In this document: positions 9,470-18,109 of the stretch, piece after piece
Layout of the letters: every line of letters starts with the position of its first letter
How positions within the stretch are numbered: the first letter of the stretch is position 1
NCBI RefSeq assembly: GCF_000788395.1
Contig: NZ_CP009889.1
Location: forward strand, 1,240,001 to 1,304,000
Direction of reading: 5' to 3'
Length of the DNA: 64,000 bases
Origin: Pseudoalteromonas piratica
Lineage (GTDB): Bacteria > Pseudomonadota > Gammaproteobacteria > Enterobacterales > Alteromonadaceae
The notes under the pieces: model-generated
Database searches by the model: none
What the model was told of the DNA's origin: nothing
What the model saw: the letters and a program-made list of their open reading frames with translations, nothing else
Translations under genes and position numbers: made by a program

Positions 9470-9552
9470 AATTTTCTCTGACGAGTTTAACCCTTATCAG
9501 TAGAACATACTTGTATTAAAAAGTTGCACGATTAAAGTATTAATTTACTTTA

Positions 9553-10461
9553 TTATTGTTTAAATGCGTTACCTGGTACATCCACATTAAACATTTCAAT
9601 GGCACCACGCTTCTGCATAGTCACAAACACGGTTTTACCGTCTTTGCCACCAAACGCGACATTTGTTGGAAACTGCCCTTTTAGCTTAATTTCTCTTATT
9701 AATTCACCCTTGGCAGACACCACCGCAATAACACCCGCACCATAACGCGCTATGTATAGATTGCCTTGTTTATCGGTACGCATGCCATCTAGGCCATGCT
9801 CGTTAAATTCAATCAGTAATGCTTTGTTCGAAACATTGCCTTTGCTGTCAAGATCATAACGCCATACTTTACGCTGCAGACTTTCATTAACATACAAGGT
9901 GTTATTGTCTGGGCTCACTTCAACACCATTTGTTGTGCCCATCTTGGCTTCTAGTAGTGGGGTTTCACCTTGTTGACTAATGCGCCATAAATTACCCGTG
10001 CTATGTTGCCAGTTTGGATCGCTGGCAAATAAAATGCCGTTATCCATAATAGCGAGATCGTTGGGCTGGTTCATTTTTGCATTATGGGCAAATACTTTTA
10101 CTTTAGTGCTCAAATCGCCGCCTTTGGCTAAGTCCACTGCACTGATAGTTAACACATTGTGGTTAACGTAATCAGCAATATACATATTGCCCTCGCTATC
10201 AAAGCGAATGCCATTACCGATAGATCCGTTTTTCAAGCTAACTAACTTAGTAACCTCATCCTTACCAGTCACTTTGCCGATGGTGCCTTGTTGCATAAAA
10301 TTTACTGCATAAAGATCCCCGTGTTTATCCACTGCTGGGCCTTCAACCCCTGTGGTAAAGGTGTTATCTGTTACCCAATCCGTCGCTTCAAATAACGTTT
10401 TACTGTGTACTTGGTTTGTTGCTAAGACCAGCACAAATGTGCAAATAAACTTTGTCTTCAT
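9553..10461 (-). CDS. Exported SMP-30/gluconolactonase-like beta-propeller protein
   Basis: A 302-aa protein with a signal peptide (residues 1-20) and an SMP-30/gluconolactonase/LRE-like six-blade propeller. Visible family features are GVEGPAVDKHGDLYAV, QPNDLAIMDNG, TTNGVEVSPDNNTLYVNES and LDGMRTDKQGNLYIARYG; conserved Glu, Asn and Asp in these strings usually bind the metal. The start at 10461 is chosen because an aggac ribosome-binding site precedes it and it does not overlap the upstream hexosaminidase gene (14-bp gap); a longer frame would overlap. It is the last gene of the eight-gene operon. A periplasmic aldonolactonase would fit, opening the 1,5-lactone left by C1-oxidising LPMOs, but the substrate is inferred only from context. 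Confidence 0.8.
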   Translation of the reverse strand: MKTKFICTFVLVLATNQVHSKTLFEATDWVTDNTFTTGVEGPAVDKHGDLYAVNFMQQGTIGKVTGKDEVTKLVSLKNGSIGNGIRFDSEGNMYIADYVNHNVLTISAVDLAKGGDLSTKVKVFAHNAKMNQPNDLAIMDNGILFASDPNWQHSTGNLWRISQQGETPLLEAKMGTTNGVEVSPDNNTLYVNESLQRKVWRYDLDSKGNVSNKALLIEFNEHGLDGMRTDKQGNLYIARYGAGVIAVVSAKGELIREIKLKGQFPTNVAFGGKDGKTVFVTMQKRGAIEMFNVDVPGNAFKQ

Positions 10462-10474
10462 TGTTTTGTCCTTT

Positions 10475-12859
10475 TTAATTTGTACAGGCAAGGTAAAGCT
10501 CACGCATTGGGTAAATGCCGGCAATCACCAACTCATCGGTTAGCGGCTGTAAAAAAAGTAAATCATTGCCAAGCATTGGTGTGTTTGTTTGACCTTGGCA
10601 ATGTGCAATTACATTTAGAGATAAAGCGATAAACTGTGTAAGTGCTATAGATTTGGCGCGTACCAAAGCGAGCTTATCACCACTATTAAGTAAGTTATCA
10701 CTAGCGCTCAATGCCTCACTCCAGAGGTTTAGCTGTGATTTAATTTTATCTAAAGCCGTTTTATCACCGTTAATAAAACCATCAACCCAATTGTTTAGCT
10801 GCCTGATAGCGTGACTTTCTACCGCTAAGTAATCTACAAAGTTATCAAGCGCTGCTTGTTGATGGTATTCATCGTTTAAATACTTAATATGATGGCGGGT
10901 ATAGTAATGCGCTGGCTCTAATAACTCTGCCATCACATTCAATAATGCAATAGTGCGCGCTTTTTTATCATTATCAAATGATTTTGGAAGTAATGCGTTA
11001 AAACCAGCTTTCTGCTGAGCTAAATGGGCGGCGCCAATTACTTCAGCTGCATATGTATTAATAAATCCTAAACGCTGGTACATATCGTTCGCGTCATTTT
11101 TTTGCTTGGGTGACCATAAACGCTCACTAATCGCATACAAACGTGGCCAAATACGCAGATCAATATTGTGATCGGTAACCATTTCACTCCAAATTGTTGC
11201 TTCTGCACCTAAAATGCGCTGTTTGCTCGCATCATTAAGCGACTGCGATAAGCTAACGGCTGATGGTGCATCCAGAGTGTTTAATTTCAAAGGATAGCGG
11301 CTGTTGCCTATCATCACTGCACTTTGTTCACCTTCGAGATCAAATTCAAAGGTCAACGGCCCCATCCAGCTGTCCATCCTTGCATTAAATCTGCGCGTTG
11401 TTTTGTCTGGTGTGTGACTCACTGAGGCTAATTGGTGATGATTGTTATTAAGTTTAATTAACACTTGCTCACCAAGCACAAGTAATTCACCTCGCACATC
11501 ACTGCCTTTCAGTCTATCGATAATAAATGACTTGGCTAAGGTCTGTGGCTTGGATAAATCAACACTTGGTAATGTACGAAGCGGATCGTTTCGGTAGTGA
11601 TAATCACTGTACTGTGGCTGATCAATGTAAAAACCGGTTGATAAAATCCCCTGATAACCACTGTTGGCAACTGCATTTAACGAATCATGACCACGCCATG
11701 ACTGCACTACAATATCTTTCGGTAAGTTTTCATGAAAAATTTCATCCCACCCCATCATAATGCGCTGATGCTTTTCAATAATCGGCTGAATTTGAGTATT
11801 AAAATAGTTCTGCAAATCCGCGCCATTTTTAAGCGAATGTTTAGCCATTAAACCTTGAATGTCTTTATTGTGTAACCACTGCTCAGGTTCCACTTCATCG
11901 CCACCAATGTGTAAATAGGGATCTGGGAAAATAGTAGTCATTTCTTCAATTAAACTATCGACAAACTGGTATACCTCAGGCTTTGAAATATTAAGTAATG
12001 GTTTAAATACCCCCCAGTGGCGTTCCATTTCGTAATTTTTTACCTCAGCCATCAGCTCTGGATAAGCTACCGCAATAGCGCTGGCATGACCCGGCATGCC
12101 AAATTCAGGCACCACACGAATGCCAAGCAAACTGGCATAATGAATCACATCCAATACCTCAGCTTGAGTGTAATATAGTCCGTCTGATGCTTTCTCGGTG
12201 AGTTTAGGAAAACGCTTACTTTCAATACGCCAACCTTGATCGTCGGTTAAATGCCAATGAAGTACATTTAATTTTGCCGATGCCATGGTACTTAATTGGC
12301 GTTTAATGGTTTCAATGGAGATAAAATGGCGTGCACTATCAATCAATAAACCGCGCCATGCAAAGCGAGGGTTATCACTAATAATAACACTGGGAACGTT
12401 GAGTGTTTGCGCTTTGCCATTAGCGGCCAGTTGCACTAACGTAGTTAAACCGTGCTGCGCACCAAACACAGTCTTAGCCGTTATTGTCACACTGCGATTA
12501 TCAACCTTTAACTGGTAACTTTCGTCCACATTTAACAAAGGCGTCTGTGTTGTGCGCTCTTTCTCCGCAACCACTATGCGCACCGTCGCATTTTTATCGA
12601 CTTCTTTTAGTACTACCTCTTTGCCAACAATACGTGAGAAATGCTGTTGGAGTCGCTGTAATTGAAATGCCTTTCGCTCAGCACTCATGCCATCAACTGA
12701 AATACTAATGGGACTGGTTAATTTGAGTTGCCCTTCTCCCATATCGATTGTTTTTGGCATCGGCATTAGCTGGCTTGAAGCAAACAAACTACCACTAAAC
12801 ACCAATAAAAAACTGACTTTTAAAAGATAAAATAGCTTACTAATAAAATGTATCGACAC
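10475..12859 (-). CDS. Exported GH20 beta-N-acetylhexosaminidase
   Basis: A ~794-aa enzyme that removes terminal GlcNAc (or GalNAc) from oligosaccharides. A signal sequence (~1-28) is followed by a GH20b domain (~30-145) and a TIM-barrel catalytic domain (~165-600). Catalytic motifs include LHWHLTDDQGWRIE and HIGGDEVEPEQW with the Asp-Glu pair at D321-E322, the acid/base and its helper in substrate-assisted catalysis. I use the GTG at 12859 because an AGGAG lies 8-9 nt before it, inside the end of the kinase gene (20-nt overlap, translational coupling); the longest frame would start with ATG at 12913. Located in the periplasm or outer membrane, it probably hydrolyses oxidised chitooligosaccharides and releases N-acetylglucosaminate plus GlcNAc. 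Confidence 0.9.
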   Translation of the reverse strand: MSIHFISKLFYLLKVSFLLVFSGSLFASSQLMPMPKTIDMGEGQLKLTSPISISVDGMSAERKAFQLQRLQQHFSRIVGKEVVLKEVDKNATVRIVVAEKERTTQTPLLNVDESYQLKVDNRSVTITAKTVFGAQHGLTTLVQLAANGKAQTLNVPSVIISDNPRFAWRGLLIDSARHFISIETIKRQLSTMASAKLNVLHWHLTDDQGWRIESKRFPKLTEKASDGLYYTQAEVLDVIHYASLLGIRVVPEFGMPGHASAIAVAYPELMAEVKNYEMERHWGVFKPLLNISKPEVYQFVDSLIEEMTTIFPDPYLHIGGDEVEPEQWLHNKDIQGLMAKHSLKNGADLQNYFNTQIQPIIEKHQRIMMGWDEIFHENLPKDIVVQSWRGHDSLNAVANSGYQGILSTGFYIDQPQYSDYHYRNDPLRTLPSVDLSKPQTLAKSFIIDRLKGSDVRGELLVLGEQVLIKLNNNHHQLASVSHTPDKTTRRFNARMDSWMGPLTFEFDLEGEQSAVMIGNSRYPLKLNTLDAPSAVSLSQSLNDASKQRILGAEATIWSEMVTDHNIDLRIWPRLYAISERLWSPKQKNDANDMYQRLGFINTYAAEVIGAAHLAQQKAGFNALLPKSFDNDKKARTIALLNVMAELLEPAHYYTRHHIKYLNDEYHQQAALDNFVDYLAVESHAIRQLNNWVDGFINGDKTALDKIKSQLNLWSEALSASDNLLNSGDKLALVRAKSIALTQFIALSLNVIAHCQGQTNTPMLGNDLLFLQPLTDELVIAGIYPMRELYLACTN

Positions 12860-13814
12860 CTGCACACTCCTGGTTCGAAAGTTTGGGAAGAAAATGAGAA
12901 GGAATAAGCGCACCGTGTTGCTTGATTACTGCGGCGGCAACTTTATGCGCATATGCTGTCGCTGCGTGAAAATCGTACCCAGCTAGATTGGCAACTAAAA
13001 AACCTGCTGCAAATGCATCACCCGCCGCGCAGGTATCAACAATCTCTTCAGGCGCTAATTGTAAAGCCGAAACACAAAACAGACTGCCTTGGTTTGGCGC
13101 TTTAATAACACAAGGTGCTGCCCCTTGACGGATCACTAAGGTTTGTTTAAATCCTGCCCCTTTATAATGTAAATCGATGATATCGCTCACCGATTGCTTG
13201 CCATACACCGCATACTCGTCTTCATCGGTTAAAAATGCCACATTGGCAAGTGCCATTAAGGCAAAATAATCGTGAATAGGGGAACATTGTTGCCAAAGTG
13301 TTGGTCGATAATTATTATCAAAATAAATAAAGCCACCTTGCATTTTAAACTGCTCAAGGGCTGAAATTAACAGCTTGCGATCTGCACTGTTTAAAATGGC
13401 AAGACTTATTCCTGACAGGTAAATTGCATCAATAGCGCATGTGTTAAGCGCATCAATTAACTTGTGTGACAGCGAAAAGTAGTCTCTTGCGGCGCTGTTT
13501 GAACGATCAAAGCGGAAAGTGCGCTCACCCTTTTCATCAAGGTTTACCCAGTATTGGCCGAGTGTCTTTGTGTCATGGATAATGCAAAAATCAGAAACAA
13601 TCTGAGATTGCGCCATCAATGCTTTAAATTGTTCGCTTTGCGAGTCTTTGCCTATAGCGGTTGCGTAATAGATTGATGGATTAAGATCGCAATTTTGCGC
13701 AAGCAAATGTTGCGAATAGTACGCAGTATTGAAGGTGTCGCCACCAAAGAAAACATCGCCATCAGCACGGTGTTCAACCATGCATTCGCCCAAAAACACA
13801 ATTGAGTTAACCAT
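12840..13814 (-). CDS. kdgK: 2-keto-3-deoxygluconate kinase (PfkB family)
   Basis: A 324-aa ribokinase-family sugar kinase. The N-terminal GG motif (FFGGDTFNTAYY, ~22-33) and the C-terminal anion-hole/catalytic motif DTCAAGDAFAAGF (~262-274, catalytic Asp near 268) are intact. The overall pattern is that of KdgK, which phosphorylates KDG to KDPG for the Entner-Doudoroff aldolase. Its ATG overlaps the symporter stop in a TAATG arrangement, and its own 3' end overlaps the hexosaminidase start, so the three are translationally coupled. In this operon the KDG would come from D-glucosaminate, which needs no prior phosphorylation. The exact substrate is inferred from family and context. Confidence 0.85.
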   Translation of the reverse strand: MVNSIVFLGECMVEHRADGDVFFGGDTFNTAYYSQHLLAQNCDLNPSIYYATAIGKDSQSEQFKALMAQSQIVSDFCIIHDTKTLGQYWVNLDEKGERTFRFDRSNSAARDYFSLSHKLIDALNTCAIDAIYLSGISLAILNSADRKLLISALEQFKMQGGFIYFDNNYRPTLWQQCSPIHDYFALMALANVAFLTDEDEYAVYGKQSVSDIIDLHYKGAGFKQTLVIRQGAAPCVIKAPNQGSLFCVSALQLAPEEIVDTCAAGDAFAAGFLVANLAGYDFHAATAYAHKVAAAVIKQHGALIPSHFLPKLSNQECAGVDTFY

Positions 13815-15271
13815 TATAGAACTGACTCCAATTCTTTGTTCGTCGAAGTAATCTCTGTAGGTTTATCAGGTTGGGTTAATAAGCTAACTAATACACCAAA
13901 AAACACCCCACTTATCACCGCGGGAATCGATGGGTTACCAAAATACGCGAGCCAACTTTCATTAAAACCAATCAATGCCGCGCTCAAAGTGCTTGAGAGC
14001 AAAATTGCAATGCTGCCTTGCCACGTTAACTTTTGCCAAAAGCGACCTAATAAGCCCATTACAAATAAGCCACACAACGCAAGTGAAATCATTTTTGTAA
14101 TGTAGGTAATTATATTGTTTGATAACAGCGCAAATAACAGCGCGATAGTCACAGTTAAAATCATCGAAAAGCGAGATAACACAAGTTGTTGTCTATCTGT
14201 GAGTTGCTTTTTGTCAGATGATTTTTGAAACAGCCACGCATAAATATCACTCACAAATACGCTCACCCCTGCAATGGCATCTGAGCTGGCGCTTGAAAGA
14301 GTCGCCGATATGCCCGCTAATAAAATAAGACCCCCCAACAAAACGGGTAATGTATTTAGCGCAATATAAGGAAATGCGTACGCAGGATTATCTAAATTGC
14401 CATTTATTAAAAACGCGCAAATGCCAATAATTGCTGGTACCAATGAAAAACCTAAATAAAGCACACCCGACATTACAAACGATTGGCGAATACTACTTAC
14501 ACTGTCACCTGAATAGATGCGCTGGCGAAATGATGGCGTTGCCATTACCCCAACCAATACCGCAAATGACATTGAAATGGCTGGAACAAGGCCAATATTT
14601 TGATAAGAAAATAAGCCACTTTCGTTGACCAGATGGTTATTTTGTACCGCTTGCCATCCCCCGACAAAATCGATAGCAAAATACGCCATTAGTAAAAAAC
14701 CAATAAATAAAATCACCGCTTGAATCGCATCGGTCCACACCACGGCTGAATAACCGCCCAAGGTAACATAAATGGCAAGCCCCACCCCGATAATTAATTT
14801 AGCCGTTGTATCATCAATGCCAGTCAGCCAAGCTAAATACATACCACCACCAATTAGGTGTGCACCTAACCAGCCAATACTGGCGGCATAAATAATCACA
14901 GCGAGAATTTTTTTAACTAGGGCATTATCATCAACATAACTGGCGAGCTCTTCACTCATGGTGGCAAATTGCTGTTTGCGCACTGGTGCAAATATCCAAG
15001 CTAACAACAAGATACCAATCGCGCCCCCTATGCCATAAAGTGCGCCGGCCCAAGCATTTTGATAGGCAAACCCTACAGCCCCCATTGATGAACCCGTGCC
15101 CACCATGGTTGCAACTGTGGTGCCGAGTGTTAGAAATAAAGGCACTTTTCGCCCTGCTAACAAAAAGTCACTGCCTGACTTTTGCCAACGCGAAACGAAC
15201 CAACTAATGGTAATCATTGCAAGCAAATATGTGAAAAATGCTGCTAAATACGTCATTTGTTGTGATGTCAT
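13814..15271 (-). CDS. Sodium:solute symporter (SSS family), probable N-acetylglucosaminate importer
   Basis: A 485-aa inner-membrane protein with about 13 hydrophobic helices and SSS-family signatures (AGRKVPLFLTLGTTVATMVGTGSSMGA split over helix 2, and the GLILLAGISATLSSASSDA segment that contributes to the Na+ site). A gggg ribosome-binding site precedes the ATG. The gene sits between the Rid-family gene and kdgK, so the cargo is probably the intermediate of this pathway, N-acetyl-D-glucosaminate or D-glucosaminate, carried from periplasm to cytoplasm with Na+. Direct substrate evidence is absent. Its TAA overlaps the kinase ATG by one base. Confidence 0.85.
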   Translation of the reverse strand: MTSQQMTYLAAFFTYLLAMITISWFVSRWQKSGSDFLLAGRKVPLFLTLGTTVATMVGTGSSMGAVGFAYQNAWAGALYGIGGAIGILLLAWIFAPVRKQQFATMSEELASYVDDNALVKKILAVIIYAASIGWLGAHLIGGGMYLAWLTGIDDTTAKLIIGVGLAIYVTLGGYSAVVWTDAIQAVILFIGFLLMAYFAIDFVGGWQAVQNNHLVNESGLFSYQNIGLVPAISMSFAVLVGVMATPSFRQRIYSGDSVSSIRQSFVMSGVLYLGFSLVPAIIGICAFLINGNLDNPAYAFPYIALNTLPVLLGGLILLAGISATLSSASSDAIAGVSVFVSDIYAWLFQKSSDKKQLTDRQQLVLSRFSMILTVTIALLFALLSNNIITYITKMISLALCGLFVMGLLGRFWQKLTWQGSIAILLSSTLSAALIGFNESWLAYFGNPSIPAVISGVFFGVLVSLLTQPDKPTEITSTNKELESVL

Positions 15272-15316
15272 AAATGCCCCTATTTTTATTATTTTAATGG
15301 CGTAGCATGCTTGCGT

Positions 15317-15703
15317 TTATTGACCTTTGTAACAGGTCACATCCACTTCAACTTTACAATCAACAACCAAGTCTGCCACCATGCAAATACGTGCTGGCGG
15401 GTGCTCGCCAAAGACTTCAGCAAATACTTTGTTAAACGACTGAAAATAGCGAGAATCGGTTAATACCACAGATACATGAGTAACAGTTTCAAGGCCATAA
15501 CCTGCTTCAGTCATAATGTCGATGCAGTTTTGAATCGCTAATCGCGATTGCTCAATAATGCCACCCTCAACTACTTCGCCATCACGCATTGGGGTTTGTC
15601 CCGATACTTTTAACCAACCACCCGCTTCCACAGCACGTGAAAAAGGTAAATGCTGACCGCCTGTGCCTGTGCCGCCCTCTGCGCCAATACGTTTAATTGT
15701 CAT
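15317..15703 (-). CDS. Rid family (RidA/YjgF) imine deaminase
   Basis: A 128-aa protein of the usual Rid length. It contains the conserved Arg in PPARICMV (~105) that binds the substrate carboxylate, plus the family strand pattern VSGQTPMRDGEV and the C-terminal KVEVDVTCY. Rid enzymes hydrolyse enamine/imine products of PLP-dependent dehydratases to keto acids and ammonia. A dedicated copy here fits the dehydratase encoded at 18110-19336, whose product from glucosaminate would be a 2-imino acid that becomes KDG. A strong GAGGAAG ribosome-binding site precedes the start. Confidence 0.9.
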   Translation of the reverse strand: MTIKRIGAEGGTGTGGQHLPFSRAVEAGGWLKVSGQTPMRDGEVVEGGIIEQSRLAIQNCIDIMTEAGYGLETVTHVSVVLTDSRYFQSFNKVFAEVFGEHPPARICMVADLVVDCKVEVDVTCYKGQ

Positions 15704-15754
15704 AACTTCCTCTTTTTAAAAATGCGTCGAGTATTCTCTCGACATTAAAAATAT

Positions 15755-17218
15755 TTATTCACCACGCGCTAAGAAGCGCCCAGCACGTCCATATCGCTTT
15801 ACAGACATCTCATTTAGCCCTTCGGCAAAGCTTACTATGCCATTTACCCACACCTGCTTAATGCCCTCGGCTTGCGCTTTTGGATTCTGGTAACAGGCGT
15901 TATCAATAATTGTATTCGCATCAAATAGCACTAAATCAGCAAAATAACCCTTTGCAATTTTTCCGCGTTTGCGCAATTTAAACCGCCGCGATGGCAGCGC
16001 TGTCATTTTGTGAATAGCGAGCGCGAGTGAAAGTGTGTTCTCATCTCTCGCGTAATGACCTAATACGCGCGGGAATGTTCCCCATAAACGCGGATGCGGG
16101 TGAGGATCACAAGGCAAACCATCCGACCCTATCATGCTGTTGTCGTAGCTTAAAAACTGTTTAACATCGTCTTCTAGCATGCAGTGATACACTGCGCCTG
16201 CAGGCATAAGTTTTTCAGCAGCTTGCATCAAGGATAATTGCCAAGCCTGTGCAATATCAGCCAATGTGCGTTGAGCCATTTCAGGGTGTGGTGTTGACCA
16301 AGTAATGTAAATATCTGTTTTATCAGTTACTTGATTTAAATCCAATGTGCTTGAACTGGCAGAATAAGGATAACAATCACAACAAGCTGGCTGTGATTTA
16401 CGGTTATTTTCTAAGTGCTGCAACACTTCCTGTGCACGACCCCAATTATCAATGCCCGCACACTTTAGATGAGAAATAACTAACGGCAAATTTGCTTTTT
16501 TTGCCGTTGAAAATGCTTCATCCATAGCATCGATAATGCCTTGAAATTCAGTGCGTAAATGAGTGGTATAAAGGCCATTAAAAGGCGTTACTTGTTCGGC
16601 AAGTTTGGCGACTTCATCACTGCTTGATGCTTTAGCATTGGGGTAAGCAAGGCCGGTACTTAGCCCCAATGCGCCTTGCTCCATTTGTGTTTTAAGTAAC
16701 CCCTGCATAGCGTTAATTTCGTTTTCTGAGGCGGGCCTGCTCAAATCACTCATGACTTGCGCACGAAGGCTTGTATGACCAATTAATTGCGCAAGGTTAA
16801 CGCTTGGCTTTAACTTATCGAAAGCATCTCTAAAATCAGCTAAATTGGGATACTTGAAATCTGCTTTCTGACCCAATAAGTTAATTGGATCAACCGGATC
16901 AATCTCCTCAACATAGGGCACACTACTAATACCACAATTACCTGCAATTACAGTGGTAACACCTTGGCTTACCTTACAGAGCATATTGGGGTTGCGCAAA
17001 ACTTCTAGGTCGTCATGGGTGTGTACATCTATAAAGCCAGGAGTAAGCACCAACCCTGTGCCATCAACATCATTATCACTGTACAAATGTTGGCAATCAC
17101 CCAGTGCAACAATCTTGTCATCGCCAATTGCCACATCGCCAATAAAACTGTCATTTAGCTCGCCGGTGTAAACAGTCGCATGACGAATCACTGTGGTAGT
17201 GTGGTATTTATCACTCAT
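15755..17218 (-). CDS. N-acyl-D-amino-acid deacylase-like amidohydrolase, probable N-acetylglucosaminate deacetylase
   Basis: A 487-aa amidohydrolase of the D-aminoacylase family. Metal and active-site motifs visible are GFIDVHTHDD (~57-66), NCGISS with the metal-bridging Cys (~94-99), ISHLKCAG (~244-251) and IGSDGLP with the catalytic Asp (~357-363). A typical C-terminal GKIAKGYFADLVLFD strand closes the small beta domain. Known members deacylate N-acyl-D-amino acids. In this operon the natural substrate is more likely 2-acetamido-2-deoxy-D-gluconate, chemically an N-acetylated D-amino acid; this agrees with the deacetylase of the P. prydzensis oxidative chitin pathway, recalled from the literature and not aligned here. 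It starts 2 nt after the RpiR stop. Confidence 0.85.
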   Translation of the reverse strand: MSDKYHTTTVIRHATVYTGELNDSFIGDVAIGDDKIVALGDCQHLYSDNDVDGTGLVLTPGFIDVHTHDDLEVLRNPNMLCKVSQGVTTVIAGNCGISSVPYVEEIDPVDPINLLGQKADFKYPNLADFRDAFDKLKPSVNLAQLIGHTSLRAQVMSDLSRPASENEINAMQGLLKTQMEQGALGLSTGLAYPNAKASSSDEVAKLAEQVTPFNGLYTTHLRTEFQGIIDAMDEAFSTAKKANLPLVISHLKCAGIDNWGRAQEVLQHLENNRKSQPACCDCYPYSASSSTLDLNQVTDKTDIYITWSTPHPEMAQRTLADIAQAWQLSLMQAAEKLMPAGAVYHCMLEDDVKQFLSYDNSMIGSDGLPCDPHPHPRLWGTFPRVLGHYARDENTLSLALAIHKMTALPSRRFKLRKRGKIAKGYFADLVLFDANTIIDNACYQNPKAQAEGIKQVWVNGIVSFAEGLNEMSVKRYGRAGRFLARGE

Positions 17219-17220
17219 AG

Positions 17221-18093
17221 TTAATCGCCCAGTGGAAAGCGTGTGTCGGCAGGTGGCGCATCACTTTTCTGATGACGATGTTGGTCTAATTGAATTTTTA
17301 AACGACGTAGTTTTTCTTTAGAACGACGCTGATTTTTTGTCGCCACTTCACTCGATAAAATATCAATAGCCGCCATCATCACATAGCGCGCGGCGCTCGG
17401 TTTAAAAATATAGTCACTTTCCTGTGTTTTGATCGGCAAATGCACATCGGCGAGTTCGGCGAGTTCACCTTCTGGACAGATGGCAATAATGTGTGCGCCA
17501 TACTCTTTTGCGATGCGTGCTGAATCAATCACATCGGGTGATACACCACTTAACGATAAACACAGCACCACATCATTCTTATTAATCGTTGATGCTGTCA
17601 TGCGCATCATCATAGGATCAGAATGGGCATTGCAGAGTATATCTAAGCGGAATAAACGATTTTGGCATTCCATCGCTAGCATGCTACTGCCACCACCTAC
17701 ACCAAAAATAAGGCAATGACGTGTATTGCAAATGAGTTCAGCTGCAGCATTTACTTCAGCTTCTTGAATAAGACCAACATTTAGCGCCAAGATTTCTTGT
17801 ATCGATGAATAAACATGAAAAATATCTTTTTTCTCAATCACATCTGCGTTTGTAAAGCGCTCACCAATCGCTGCCGATTGGGTAATTTGAAATTTTAAAT
17901 CACGTACATTGTCACAGCCTAAACTTTTGGCTAAACGCGTTATACTGGCGTGACTAACATTCGCTTTATTTGCTAACTCATTAATTGATGCAGTCGCAGC
18001 AAAATCGAGATCATCTAAAATCAAGCGCGCAACTTTATCTTCTGCTGGGCTGAAATGACCGAGTCCTTCTTTAATTTTATTAATAATATCCAC
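17221..18093 (-). CDS. RpiR-family transcriptional regulator (HTH_6 + SIS)
   Basis: A 290-aa regulator with an N-terminal HTH_6 domain (1-75, ASINELANKANVSHASITRLAKSLG) and a sugar-isomerase (SIS) effector domain (~115-250, GVGGGSSMLAME and LCLSLSGVSPDVID). The C-terminus is unusually basic (RRSKEKLRRLK). The start is GTG at 18093 with an aggaag site upstream. It probably senses an acidic sugar intermediate and controls this operon and the divergent receptor. The dyads between 19409 and 19511 are its candidate operators. It lies inside the operon, so it would also regulate itself. Confidence 0.9.
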   Translation of the reverse strand: MDIINKIKEGLGHFSPAEDKVARLILDDLDFAATASINELANKANVSHASITRLAKSLGCDNVRDLKFQITQSAAIGERFTNADVIEKKDIFHVYSSIQEILALNVGLIQEAEVNAAAELICNTRHCLIFGVGGGSSMLAMECQNRLFRLDILCNAHSDPMMMRMTASTINKNDVVLCLSLSGVSPDVIDSARIAKEYGAHIIAICPEGELAELADVHLPIKTQESDYIFKPSAARYVMMAAIDILSSEVATKNQRRSKEKLRRLKIQLDQHRHQKSDAPPADTRFPLGD

Positions 18094-18109
18094 TAATTAA
18101 GGCTTCCTG

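Noticed and set aside
10462..10524. N-terminal extension of the lactonase gene to 10524
   Set aside because: It would overlap the hexosaminidase end and has no signal character, whereas the internal ATG at 10461 has a ribosome-binding site and starts a clean signal peptide.
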